Source: Litorimonas sp947503715 (GTDB lineage: Bacteria; Pseudomonadota; Alphaproteobacteria; Caulobacterales; Maricaulaceae). Taken from it: 64,000 bases of DNA. A program made the translations under genes and the position numbers. The notes below the pieces were generated by a model that ran no database searches, was not told where the DNA came from, and saw only the letters and a list, made by a program, of their open reading frames with translations. Location: assembly GCF_050271975.1 (NCBI RefSeq), contig NZ_CP189850.1, positions 2,728,001-2,792,000 on the forward strand. The letters run 5' to 3'. Shown here one piece after another: positions 1 to 7,296 of the stretch (position 1 is the first letter of the stretch; each line of letters starts with the position of its first letter).

Positions 1-890
1 AATTGCGCGAGGTTCCACCCCATTGCATCAGGTTGTCGCCCAAAGGCATATAGCCCGTTATGATCGAAATAGGCGGCGGTAAAACCCGGCTCTAAATAAG
101 GGAGGAAACGATACGGACCGTAGTCAAAACTCTCCCCCGTGATATTCATATTATCCGTATTCATGACGCCGTGGACGAACCCCGCTGCCATCCAGGACGC
201 GACCGTGTCGGCACTGGCTTTGACGACTTTGTCATAGAACTCGGCCACATTTGTCGCGCCAGCATAAAAATGCCGGATACAATATTGAACGAGCGCTTCA
301 AGATTCTCCGTCTTGCCGAAAAAGGCCTGCCGCTGAAATGTACCGAAGCGGATGTGACTATGGCTCAAACGGGTCATGACGGCGGCGCGGGTCGGGGACG
401 GCTCATCATGGCGTTGCAGCGCTTCGTCCGTTTCAATCAGAGCTAATGTCCGGCTGGTATTGACCCCCATCGCATGGAGATGTGTCGTCGCCAACGCTTC
501 ACGAACCCCGCCGAGCAAAGTGAGCCGACCATCGCCGGACCGCGAGAAAGGCGTCGTGCCGGAGCCTTTGGTCCCGAAGTCTAGAAGTTTCTCCTCATGT
601 TCACATTGCGCAAAGAGGAACCCGCGCCCATCCCCGATGTCTGGATTATAGTGGCGGAATTGGTGACCGTGATAACGTAAGGCCAGCGGTTCAGGGAGAC
701 TGCCCTCCAACGGTTTGAAATGAAGAAAATAGTCGACGACTTGGTGATCCGTCAAATTCAGTCCTATGTCCTTTGCGAGATCCTCATCGAAATATCTCAC
801 GCCGACCAGATTGAAATCCGCAGGTTCAACCGCGTCGTAAAAGTCATCTCCCAATTCATGGATGGACGTTCGGGGTTCGAAACTACTCAT
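1..890 (-). CDS. selO: Protein adenylyltransferase SelO (YdiU family), C-terminus cut by window edge
   Basis: The reading frame runs off the left edge, so only the N-terminal 296 or so residues are present. The translation begins MSSFEPRTSIHELGDDFYD and carries SelO hallmarks: GTKGSGTTPFSRSGDGR near residue 100, and HGVMNTDNMNITGESFDYGP near residue 240, the inverted kinase-like active site with the conserved Asn/Asp. Family members are pseudokinases that transfer AMP to Ser/Thr/Tyr of target proteins and take part in redox homeostasis. The ATG overlaps the stop of the upstream flippase-like gene in an ATGA arrangement, so the two are probably co-translated. Family assignment is firm; the target proteins here are unknown. 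Confidence 0.9.
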   Translation of the reverse strand, partial: MSSFEPRTSIHELGDDFYDAVEPADFNLVGVRYFDEDLAKDIGLNLTDHQVVDYFLHFKPLEGSLPEPLALRYHGHQFRHYNPDIGDGRGFLFAQCEHEEKLLDFGTKGSGTTPFSRSGDGRLTLLGGVREALATTHLHAMGVNTSRTLALIETDEALQRHDEPSPTRAAVMTRLSHSHIRFGTFQRQAFFGKTENLEALVQYCIRHFYAGATNVAEFYDKVVKASADTVASWMAAGFVHGVMNTDNMNITGESFDYGPYRFLPYLEPGFTAAYFDHNGLYAFGRQPDAMGWNLAQ

Positions 891-1825
891 GCGTCAGCTT
901 TCAAAATAAACCGCCGAATGAGAAGCGCGCACAACCCCAACGTAATCGTAATCGTCAGCGCGACACTCATCAGGATGACCGAGGCCATGAAAGCTGAGGT
1001 TTCCGGAAAGCCGAAGGGCTCGGACGCCGCGACGACAACCGCCTGATAGCCCCCGACATTACCAGGCATGACCGAGAATATACCCGCCAAGTTCACCAAT
1101 GCTGTCGAGGCAAATCCGAACAGGCCGGGTGAGGCAACAGGCGCACTCGCGCTCATAATCGCAGTGAACCCTGAGCCGATAAACAGCCAGATGGCGAGTG
1201 AGGTGGAGAGCATCACGGCATGGTTGGGCAGTGTGTTCACGACAGAGAGGGCGCGGCCAATTTCACCCAGCCGTGTCATATGCGGGCGGGCCTCCACAAA
1301 TCTGACGAGGGGTTTGAGGAAAAAGCAGGTGAGGAGATAGCCAAGCAAGAGCGCCGCAATGACGCCCGTCGCAATGCCGCGCGTGCCGGCCTCAAACGCG
1401 CCGTTCAAGGCTATTGTGACGGACAGAATGAGGACCAGCATAAACAGATCGATCAACCGCTCAGCTATCCACAGCGCGATGACGGAGAGCGAATGCGACC
1501 CGAATTTCCGAACCCAGACCGCGCGGTAGCCTTCCCCCAAACGCAGAGGCGTGACCGCCCCGATCATGAGGAGCCACGGGAAATCGGTGAGGATATTCTT
1601 CCAAGGCACGACGACGACTTTGCGCAAGAGAAAGCCAAACCGGAACGCCCGCAATCCGGTTGCCGCGAGAAAGCAGAGCGCAAATACACCAATCGCCATA
1701 ATGATTGGACCAGACATATATCCCGCCCATTCCGCCCAACTGGGCAGACGGTCCAATGTCTTGAACAGGAACCAGATGAGCAGGAGCCACACAAGAACAG
1801 AGATGCCGATTTTAAGGTATTTCAA
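887..1825 (-). CDS. Lysylphosphatidylglycerol synthase-type transmembrane (flippase-like) protein
   Basis: This is an integral membrane protein of about 312 residues with seven to eight hydrophobic segments. It matches the LPG_synthase_TM/UPF0104 pattern (ITPLRLGEGYRA-like segment and a late MPGNVGGYQA motif). Family members resemble the flippase half of MprF without the aminoacyltransferase domain and are thought to move lipids or lipid-linked molecules across the inner membrane. The frame is open up to a TTG at 1915, but no ATG is available before the first membrane helix. I prefer the TTG at 1825, which puts MKYLKIG directly before helix 1; this start is uncertain. Its stop overlaps selO. 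Confidence 0.75.
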   Translation of the reverse strand: MKYLKIGISVLVWLLLIWFLFKTLDRLPSWAEWAGYMSGPIIMAIGVFALCFLAATGLRAFRFGFLLRKVVVVPWKNILTDFPWLLMIGAVTPLRLGEGYRAVWVRKFGSHSLSVIALWIAERLIDLFMLVLILSVTIALNGAFEAGTRGIATGVIAALLLGYLLTCFFLKPLVRFVEARPHMTRLGEIGRALSVVNTLPNHAVMLSTSLAIWLFIGSGFTAIMSASAPVASPGLFGFASTALVNLAGIFSVMPGNVGGYQAVVVAASEPFGFPETSAFMASVILMSVALTITITLGLCALLIRRFILKADA

Positions 1826-1983
1826 GACAAGTTTCCGTTCGATAGTTAGGGGCGTGTTAATGGCTTCCGTACCCGTTGGAAACCCCTCGAAAGCGTGGTG
1901 ACCGTGGACATGCAAGTTTCAACGTGACAAAGCCCACCTCGAATTGAAGGCCGTCCGGGCTGTATTAAATGAATGAGATTATC

Positions 1984-3042
1984 ATGGCGCGACCTGATAT
2001 TATTATCGCGGGCTCCCCCCGGTCCGGCACCTATTGGATGGTGGACCTGCTGGAAACGCGGTTCGGCATCGCCTTCCCGTCCGAAACGCATTTTATCTCG
2101 ATTTTCGAAGACTATCTCTGGCTCTATGGCGATCTGAATAAGCGCAAGAACCGCAAGCGCCTCCTGCGCGATATTTTTCAATTCGTCTCCATCTGGACCT
2201 ATAATTCACAGGATTCGGATGAATACCGCGCGGGCATTCGGCCCAGTTCTTTTATGGCGATTTATGACGAAGGCTTGTCTGATTCCGTTCTGGATGCCTC
2301 CACCGATTATCCAAGCCTGATAAGCGCCCTCTTCTCCGAATTTGCAAAGCTGAAAGGCGCAGATGCGGTCGGGGATAAGAGCGCCCATTACCGGGTCAAA
2401 CCGACACTCGATACGCTGGACGGATTACAAGACGTCAAAATCGTCCATGTCGTGCGCGACGGTCGCGACGTCGCCAAGAGCTGGATCGCACAATGGTTCG
2501 GCCCGAAGACCTATGCCAAAGCCGGGCATCTCTGGTCCGAACATGTCAGCGGATTTGCAAAATGGGGCGCGAGTAATCCGGCCCGCTATCTGGAATTGAA
2601 ATATGAGGATATGGCGACGGATTTGGACGCCTGTCTCACGACACTGTCCGGTTTTTTAGGACGGCCTGTCTTGGAATCCAAAGGCCCATCGGCAACGGCG
2701 GCCGCGCTCTCCCACACGGATAGCCATGCGAAAATTCAGAGTATGAAAGCGTCTGATAATATTGAGAAATGGCGAAACTTGCCCAATAAAGATCGCGAAG
2801 ATTTCGAAGCAACAGCGATGCCTTGGTTACGCGATTTTGGCTATCCAGTTGATGATCCGAATATCAGATCGCCCAAAGTACCGCACAAATTTATAGACAT
2901 CAGCAAGCATCAATTCACCGTATGGGTGAAACACCAACTCCCGATCATCATTCGGCTGTCCGCGCTGATCCATTTTCCCATCCGGAAGATTTTCATTCGC
3001 GATAAGACATCCATCTGGCAAGCGCCGATTAAACTGGATTAA
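1984..3042 (+). CDS. Sulfotransferase family protein (Sulfotransfer_3 type)
   Basis: The 352-aa product starts with MARPDIIIAGSPRSGTYW, whose PRSGT segment is the 5'-phosphosulfate loop that binds PAPS. VHVVRDGRDVAKSW near residue 155 is the 3'-phosphate binding motif. The family transfers sulfate from PAPS to hydroxyl groups on carbohydrates, lipids or proteins; the acceptor cannot be read from sequence. I chose the ATG at 1984 because GAGA lies at a suitable distance; an in-frame ATG at 1969 is the alternative. The gene is divergent from the flippase/selO pair and its stop overlaps by 4 bp the convergent esterase gene. Confidence 0.85.
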   Translation: MARPDIIIAGSPRSGTYWMVDLLETRFGIAFPSETHFISIFEDYLWLYGDLNKRKNRKRLLRDIFQFVSIWTYNSQDSDEYRAGIRPSSFMAIYDEGLSDSVLDASTDYPSLISALFSEFAKLKGADAVGDKSAHYRVKPTLDTLDGLQDVKIVHVVRDGRDVAKSWIAQWFGPKTYAKAGHLWSEHVSGFAKWGASNPARYLELKYEDMATDLDACLTTLSGFLGRPVLESKGPSATAAALSHTDSHAKIQSMKASDNIEKWRNLPNKDREDFEATAMPWLRDFGYPVDDPNIRSPKVPHKFIDISKHQFTVWVKHQLPIIIRLSALIHFPIRKIFIRDKTSIWQAPIKLD

Positions 3043-4043
3043 GCGCCCAAGCCCTGCAAACGCGGGAAGTGTCGACGCAGAACATCGGCGGCATCCAGTG
3101 GAATGGATTTCGCCTTTGGAAAGGCCCGTGCAAAGTTTAGAAATCCGTGCGGCATGGCCTTTTCGTGGTGATAGGTCACCTCCACACCATGCGCGCGCAA
3201 ATTTTCCGCATATAATTTTCCTTCATCCCGCAACGGGTCCAGCCCCGCCGTGAGAACATAGGCGGGCGGCATATGGCTGAGGTCTTTTTCTAGCAGCGGT
3301 GATAAACGAGTTTCATGCGGATCCGCGCCGGCAACGTAATGTTCATCAATAAATTTCAACGCCATGAAGCCGAATTGCAACCAATCCTGTGGTCCCGGCT
3401 TGGGCGGCTTTAACGCGACGAGTTGCATGAGCGGATAAAGCAATATCTGGCTTTTAATCTGATGCCGGTATTTTTGCGCCAGATACGCCGCCATATTGCC
3501 ACCCGCACTATCGCCGCCAATCGCGATATTTTTGGGATCAATGCCGTAGCTCTCCAGCCCCAAACCTTCCAAGGCCCATTGCAAAACCGTCTCGCAATCC
3601 TCCGGTCCCGCAGGATAAGGATGTTGCGGTGCAAGGCGGTAATCCACAGACAGGACCCGGCACACCGCGCCATTGGCAAGACGCCGTGTAATCCCCTCAT
3701 GGGTTTCAATATCGCAGGTCACAAACCCGCCACCATGCAAATAAATCAGGCAAGGCCCGCTCGGTTCATCCGCGCCAAAGGGCACAAAGAGGCGGCACGG
3801 AATGGCGTCTTCACCCTCCCCGATATTAAAATTTTCTGTCCGGGCCATGCGCGGGCCGGGGAGGTCAAATTGGTTCGTGACGCGGCGAAAGCTGTCTTGG
3901 AAGACGTTGATGGCATCCGGGTCGAATTTAAATTTTTCCAACTGAAGCTGGAATTTTGACGGTTTGTCATCCGCCGCATTTTCTTCCATCCGGCGCTTTA
4001 TACGCGCAATGAAATTATCCGGCTTTTTCGGCTCATTCATCAT
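3039..4043 (-). CDS. Alpha/beta hydrolase, hormone-sensitive-lipase-type esterase
   Basis: The 334-aa protein has the oxyanion motif HGGGF at residues 103-107 and the nucleophile elbow GDSAGG with Ser179, which define the HSL/family IV carboxylesterases. The DPLRDEG segment and the MPHGFLNF segment near the C-terminus supply the catalytic Asp and His. It should hydrolyse short- to medium-chain esters in the cytoplasm. It is the last gene of an operon with the acyl-CoA synthetase, DUF924 and DJ-1-like genes; two adjacent ATGs (4043 and 4040) follow a GGAG and overlap the upstream stop. The natural ester is unknown. Confidence 0.88.
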   Translation of the reverse strand: MMNEPKKPDNFIARIKRRMEENAADDKPSKFQLQLEKFKFDPDAINVFQDSFRRVTNQFDLPGPRMARTENFNIGEGEDAIPCRLFVPFGADEPSGPCLIYLHGGGFVTCDIETHEGITRRLANGAVCRVLSVDYRLAPQHPYPAGPEDCETVLQWALEGLGLESYGIDPKNIAIGGDSAGGNMAAYLAQKYRHQIKSQILLYPLMQLVALKPPKPGPQDWLQFGFMALKFIDEHYVAGADPHETRLSPLLEKDLSHMPPAYVLTAGLDPLRDEGKLYAENLRAHGVEVTYHHEKAMPHGFLNFARAFPKAKSIPLDAADVLRRHFPRLQGLGA

Positions 4044-4651
4044 ACATCTCCGGCATAGGGCGGCGCCGGATCGTACTGCATAGCGCGCTGCACATCGCGG
4101 GCGAATTGCGGTGTGAAAATCTGTCCCGTCAACCAGAGCGCCATGTCTATTCCGGCAGATACGCCGGCAGAGGTAAGCAGATTGCCATCGCGGACATAGC
4201 GCACATAGGGCACCAATTCGCCCGCGAGACCTGCCTCCTTGAACTCCTCAAATGCGGCCCAATGCGTCGTGAGGCGTTTTCCATCCGCCAGTCCAGCCTT
4301 GGAAATCAGGAACGCGCCCGTACACACGCTCGTGACCCATTGGCAGGTCGGCGCGATATTTTCGAGCCAGTCTATGAAAACTTTATCCTGCATCAGGGGC
4401 CGCGTCCCCGCACCGCCCGGAATGCAAACGATATCAAGTTTTTCAACATCCGAAATGGCGGCGTCCGTCAGAACGCGGAGTCCTTTGACCGCCCGCACCT
4501 CTCCGCCGGACGGACTGAGAAGATGCATACGAAACGGTTCGGTTTCACCCCGGTATTTCTTGACCTCATTGACCATGTTCCAGACTTCCCAAGGGCCCAC
4601 GAAATCCAGTTCTTCAACATCGTCGAAGATCACAATGCCAATATCCATCAT
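4040..4651 (-). CDS. DJ-1/PfpI family protein, isonitrile-hydratase-like
   Basis: The 203-aa protein is a class I glutamine amidotransferase-like domain. The nucleophile elbow is SVCTG with Cys110, preceded by IPGGAGTRPLM, and Glu/Asp residues near the N-terminus (DDVEELD) match the DJ-1/PfpI fold. The SVCTGAFLISKAGLADG pattern is that of cyclohexyl-isocyanide hydratase (InhA) and of the sensor domains of some AraC regulators; no DNA-binding domain is attached here. Activity on an isonitrile is possible but not shown by sequence. It overlaps its neighbours on both sides, consistent with one transcript. Confidence 0.85.
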   Translation of the reverse strand: MMDIGIVIFDDVEELDFVGPWEVWNMVNEVKKYRGETEPFRMHLLSPSGGEVRAVKGLRVLTDAAISDVEKLDIVCIPGGAGTRPLMQDKVFIDWLENIAPTCQWVTSVCTGAFLISKAGLADGKRLTTHWAAFEEFKEAGLAGELVPYVRYVRDGNLLTSAGVSAGIDMALWLTGQIFTPQFARDVQRAMQYDPAPPYAGDV

Positions 4652-5202
4652 CCCGAAAATCCTCCATCATCCAGAAAGGCCTGCTCCCCCTCTGCCATAT
4701 CCCGACCGAGAATTTTATTACGATGCGGAAAGCGTCCGAATTTCGCGATAATATCGCGGTGGATAATGGCGAATTTCAGCGTGTTATCGTCGTCCAACCG
4801 CGCATCGCAGAGTGCGATACAGACCTCTTGGTCATCTAAGTTCTCGCTGTGCATATAGGGCATATATGCAAAAGGTCGTTGGGTTTGGTTGAGGCGGAGG
4901 TCGCCCCCATTTTTAACGAGATGTTTGGCAGATGCTAAAGCCAAGCCATCCCAGGCAAACATGCCCGGCGTGGCGCGATACATATTGCGCGGAAATTGAT
5001 CGAGCGCGAGGATGAGCGCGAGATGCGATTCCGGTCCGCCCGCTTCCCATTTTTCGCGCATCGCAGCATTGGCGGCCAGCGCCATAGCCGTTGGTTCGAA
5101 CTCCATCCGTATCGTCGCATCAAATGCATCGGTAGATTTAAACCACCGCTTTTTCGCGGCGTCCGAGAACCAGAAATCGAGGATATCGGACGCGGTTTTC
5201 AT
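4648..5202 (-). CDS. DUF924 family protein
   Basis: The 184-aa product begins MKTASDILDFWFSDAAKKRWF and contains LALILALDQFPRNMYR and FAYMPYMHSENL, the recognised DUF924 pattern. It is an all-helical soluble family distantly resembling TPR proteins, with no established biochemical role. Its ATG follows directly on the TAA of the acyl-CoA synthetase gene, and its stop overlaps the DJ-1-like gene, so it belongs to the same operon. DUF924 genes are common in proteobacteria, often as single metabolic bystanders. Function unknown. Confidence 0.85.
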   Translation of the reverse strand: MKTASDILDFWFSDAAKKRWFKSTDAFDATIRMEFEPTAMALAANAAMREKWEAGGPESHLALILALDQFPRNMYRATPGMFAWDGLALASAKHLVKNGGDLRLNQTQRPFAYMPYMHSENLDDQEVCIALCDARLDDDNTLKFAIIHRDIIAKFGRFPHRNKILGRDMAEGEQAFLDDGGFSG

Positions 5203-6990
5203 TTAGAGCCGAACAGTCCCGCCGTGAATGCCCTTGAAAACATCCGCATCTACCGTCGCATAGGTTCCGGATTTCGGATCGGCGAAATAGATCGGGTCTG
5301 AAATCTTGGCGGGATCAAAACCGGCCTTGACCAGATTCGTTTTCTTGAACTTGAACGTACTCGTCGTATCGGACTCTTTCGACAATCGTAGGAAGACCGG
5401 ACGCGCATAATGCGGCAAGTTCTTCTCAACATGCGCTTTTAACGCTTCGAGGTCCGGTTCTTCCTCGGACACGATCGCGGCCATGCCCGCACGACCGTCA
5501 TAGCCCGGCACCTCGACACCGTAGACATTGGCCTGTGTGACGCCTGGGAAGGTCGACAGAACGGCTGCGACTTCACCTGTCGCCACATTTTCCGCCTTCC
5601 AGCGGAAGGTGTCACCGACGCGGTCCATGAAGTAATAATAGCCATCCTCATCCCGTTTCATCAGGTCGCCCGTGCGGAACCATGTGTCACCTTTTTTGAA
5701 TACATCGCGCAGGATTTTCTTCTGTGTGTCTTCCTTTGTGCCGTAACCTTCAAAGCGGAAACGTGGGTCATCTTGGCGGATTTCACCAATCATTTCGCCG
5801 ACCTCATTCAGGTCTTCGCGAATACAGAATCCGTCCGCCCCGCGTGGATTTTGTCCGGTTTCGACATCATAGCGAATGACATCAATATTGAATTTCCACG
5901 CCAGATAGCTCGGCACCCGACCCACTGCGCCGACGGGACCGTCGACATTAATTAGGCTGACATTGCCCTCGGTCGCGCCGTAAAATTCGATGACATGCGG
6001 AATGTTGAAACGGCTGACGAAACTCCCCCAGACTTCAGGGCGAAGGCCATTGCCCATAATCCATTGGATTTTGTGCTTCCGCTCATTCTCATTGGCGGGT
6101 TGCGAGAGGAGGAAGCGGCAGAGTTCTCCGACATAGGTGAACATTGTCGCGCCGTATTTTACGGCATCATCCCAAAATTTTGAGGCCGAAAATTTCGGGA
6201 TAATAATGACTGCACCGCCATAGGTCAGCATCGCGCCACTGCCGACCAAGCCACCCGTGGCATGATACATGGGCAGGACCATCATCATGCGATCGCTGGG
6301 CCCGGCCTTCGCGCCCTTGCCCATACCACGCATGTAATTCTGTGCGCGGACATGCGTGACCTTTGCGGCCTTTGGCATGCCCGTGGTACCAGAGGTAAAC
6401 ATCTTCATCGCCATGCCGCCAGCCGTGAGACCATCCCGCACGGATTTAGCCGGACGGTTCGGAACGAGATCAACCAGCGCCTCGTCAAAGCTGTCATAGC
6501 CCTTAATATCGCCAAAGGCGGCCCAGACTTTCGGGTCGCCCTTAACCTGCTTCTTGGCGGCGGACCATTGTTTCGCCATTTCGACATCGACGATTATATG
6601 CGCGGCGTCGGAAATATTCACGCAATGTGCCAGTGCTTTGCCTGCGAGTTGATAATTTAGCAGTGCAGGAATGACGCCGAGTTTGGATAGTCCAAACCAA
6701 AGCGGAATATATTCCAATCGGTTGCGAGCGAAAACTGCGACAGTGTCACCCTTTACCAGACCTTGCGCGCCAGCCCAAGCAGCGACCCGGTTAGCATAGG
6801 TTTCCATATCGTCATAGGTCCATTCGCGCTCGCCTTCGATAAAGGCGATGTTGGTTCCAAACGCATCGACGCGGCGTTCCAACTCATCCGCGATGAGGTG
6901 GTTGGATTCCGCATCCACATCCTTCACGGAGCGCAACATACGGAGCAATCCGCCCACATATTTAATCTCGCGTGATAATGAAAAGCCCAT
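5203..6990 (-). CDS. Long-chain/very-long-chain acyl-CoA synthetase (FATP-like)
   Basis: The 595-aa AMP-forming enzyme has the P-loop FTSGTTGMPKAAKVTH near residue 215, the FYGATEGNVSL motif near residue 335 and a WFRTGDLM motif followed by DRVGDTFRWKAENV. The GATEGN signature and the overall spacing place it with the FATP/very-long-chain acyl-CoA synthetases, not classical FadD. It activates fatty acids to acyl-CoA thioesters with ATP and CoA. A purine-rich GGGAG lies upstream of the ATG. It leads a four-gene operon. The 5' leader lies downstream of a sigma-54-like promoter and a hairpin, so transcription could be conditional. Confidence 0.88.
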   Translation of the reverse strand: MGFSLSREIKYVGGLLRMLRSVKDVDAESNHLIADELERRVDAFGTNIAFIEGEREWTYDDMETYANRVAAWAGAQGLVKGDTVAVFARNRLEYIPLWFGLSKLGVIPALLNYQLAGKALAHCVNISDAAHIIVDVEMAKQWSAAKKQVKGDPKVWAAFGDIKGYDSFDEALVDLVPNRPAKSVRDGLTAGGMAMKMFTSGTTGMPKAAKVTHVRAQNYMRGMGKGAKAGPSDRMMMVLPMYHATGGLVGSGAMLTYGGAVIIIPKFSASKFWDDAVKYGATMFTYVGELCRFLLSQPANENERKHKIQWIMGNGLRPEVWGSFVSRFNIPHVIEFYGATEGNVSLINVDGPVGAVGRVPSYLAWKFNIDVIRYDVETGQNPRGADGFCIREDLNEVGEMIGEIRQDDPRFRFEGYGTKEDTQKKILRDVFKKGDTWFRTGDLMKRDEDGYYYFMDRVGDTFRWKAENVATGEVAAVLSTFPGVTQANVYGVEVPGYDGRAGMAAIVSEEEPDLEALKAHVEKNLPHYARPVFLRLSKESDTTSTFKFKKTNLVKAGFDPAKISDPIYFADPKSGTYATVDADVFKGIHGGTVRL

Positions 6991-7062
6991 GCCCGTTCTC
7001 CCGGTTCTTGTTGTGTCGGGCGCACATTAAGGCGGGCGATGAAAAAGGAAAGTCCAGAGACG

Positions 7063-7182
7063 ATAAAACCCTGTCACCTTTGGGAAATGACAGGGCCTTA
7101 TTCTGACTTTGGGCACCCGGGTGGACGGGAGTAATGTCCGGGTCCGGGCAACGTGGGAACTTTGGGATGCCTCCCTGGGTTC
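7063..7182 (-). ncRNA. Candidate sigma-54-dependent small RNA
   Basis: About 12 nt downstream of the sigma-54-like promoter at 7194-7210 a transcript would start near 7182. It would run leftward through about 110 nt with no ATG and end at the 8-bp hairpin 7069-7095, which is followed by four U. Inside are a GGGA/TCCC mini-hairpin and a CACCCGGGTG palindrome. The region lies between two minus-strand genes and has no reading frame of coding character. It could instead be the leader of the acyl-CoA synthetase mRNA with an attenuator. Purely inferred from promoter plus terminator geometry. Confidence 0.35.
7069..7095 (-). terminator. Rho-independent-like terminator
   Basis: CCCTGTCA (7069-7076) and TGACAGGG (7088-7095) form a perfect 8-bp stem with an 11-nt loop. 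On the minus strand the stem is followed by TTTTATC, a short U-tract. It ends either the candidate small RNA or read-through from the Arg-rich protein gene, or acts as an attenuator in front of the acyl-CoA synthetase. Confidence 0.55.
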
Positions 7183-7193
7183 AAAACTATTTT

Positions 7194-7210
7194 TGCAATG
7201 CGCGTGCCAA
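7194..7210 (-). promoter_or_regulatory. Sigma-54 (RpoN) -24/-12 promoter
   Basis: The minus strand reads TTGGCACGCGCATTGCA. This matches the RpoN consensus YTGGCACG-N4-TTGCW at all conserved positions, including the GG at -24 and GC at -12 with correct spacing. It fires leftward. Just upstream, ACAGGGG (7215-7221) and CCCCTGT (7254-7260) form an inverted repeat that could bind an activator. The match is seen directly; activity is inferred. Confidence 0.6.
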
Positions 7211-7254
7211 GTGAACAGGGGCGTTTTTGACGCTTTTCACGCGAATTTTCGCAC

Positions 7255-7277
7255 CCCTGTCCAAATTTCAGACAGGG
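7255..7277 (-). terminator. Hairpin just downstream of the Arg-rich protein gene
   Basis: CCCTGTC (7255-7261) pairs with GACAGGG (7271-7277) around a 9-nt loop, 19 bp past the stop codon at 7297. No strong U-tract follows (GTGCGAAAATT), so termination may be weak. The left arm is shared with the inverted repeat next to the sigma-54 promoter. Confidence 0.35.
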
Positions 7278-7296
7278 TGTGTTTCAATATGGGACG

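Noticed and set aside
1220..1849. 209-codon plus-strand frame
   Set aside because: It lies antisense to the flippase-like gene, whose membrane helices and family motifs are clear; the antisense product is hydrophilic noise.
1846..1911. 21-codon frame starting MSTVTTLSRG upstream of the flippase-like gene, possible leader peptide
   Set aside because: No ribosome site or attenuator hairpin supports it.
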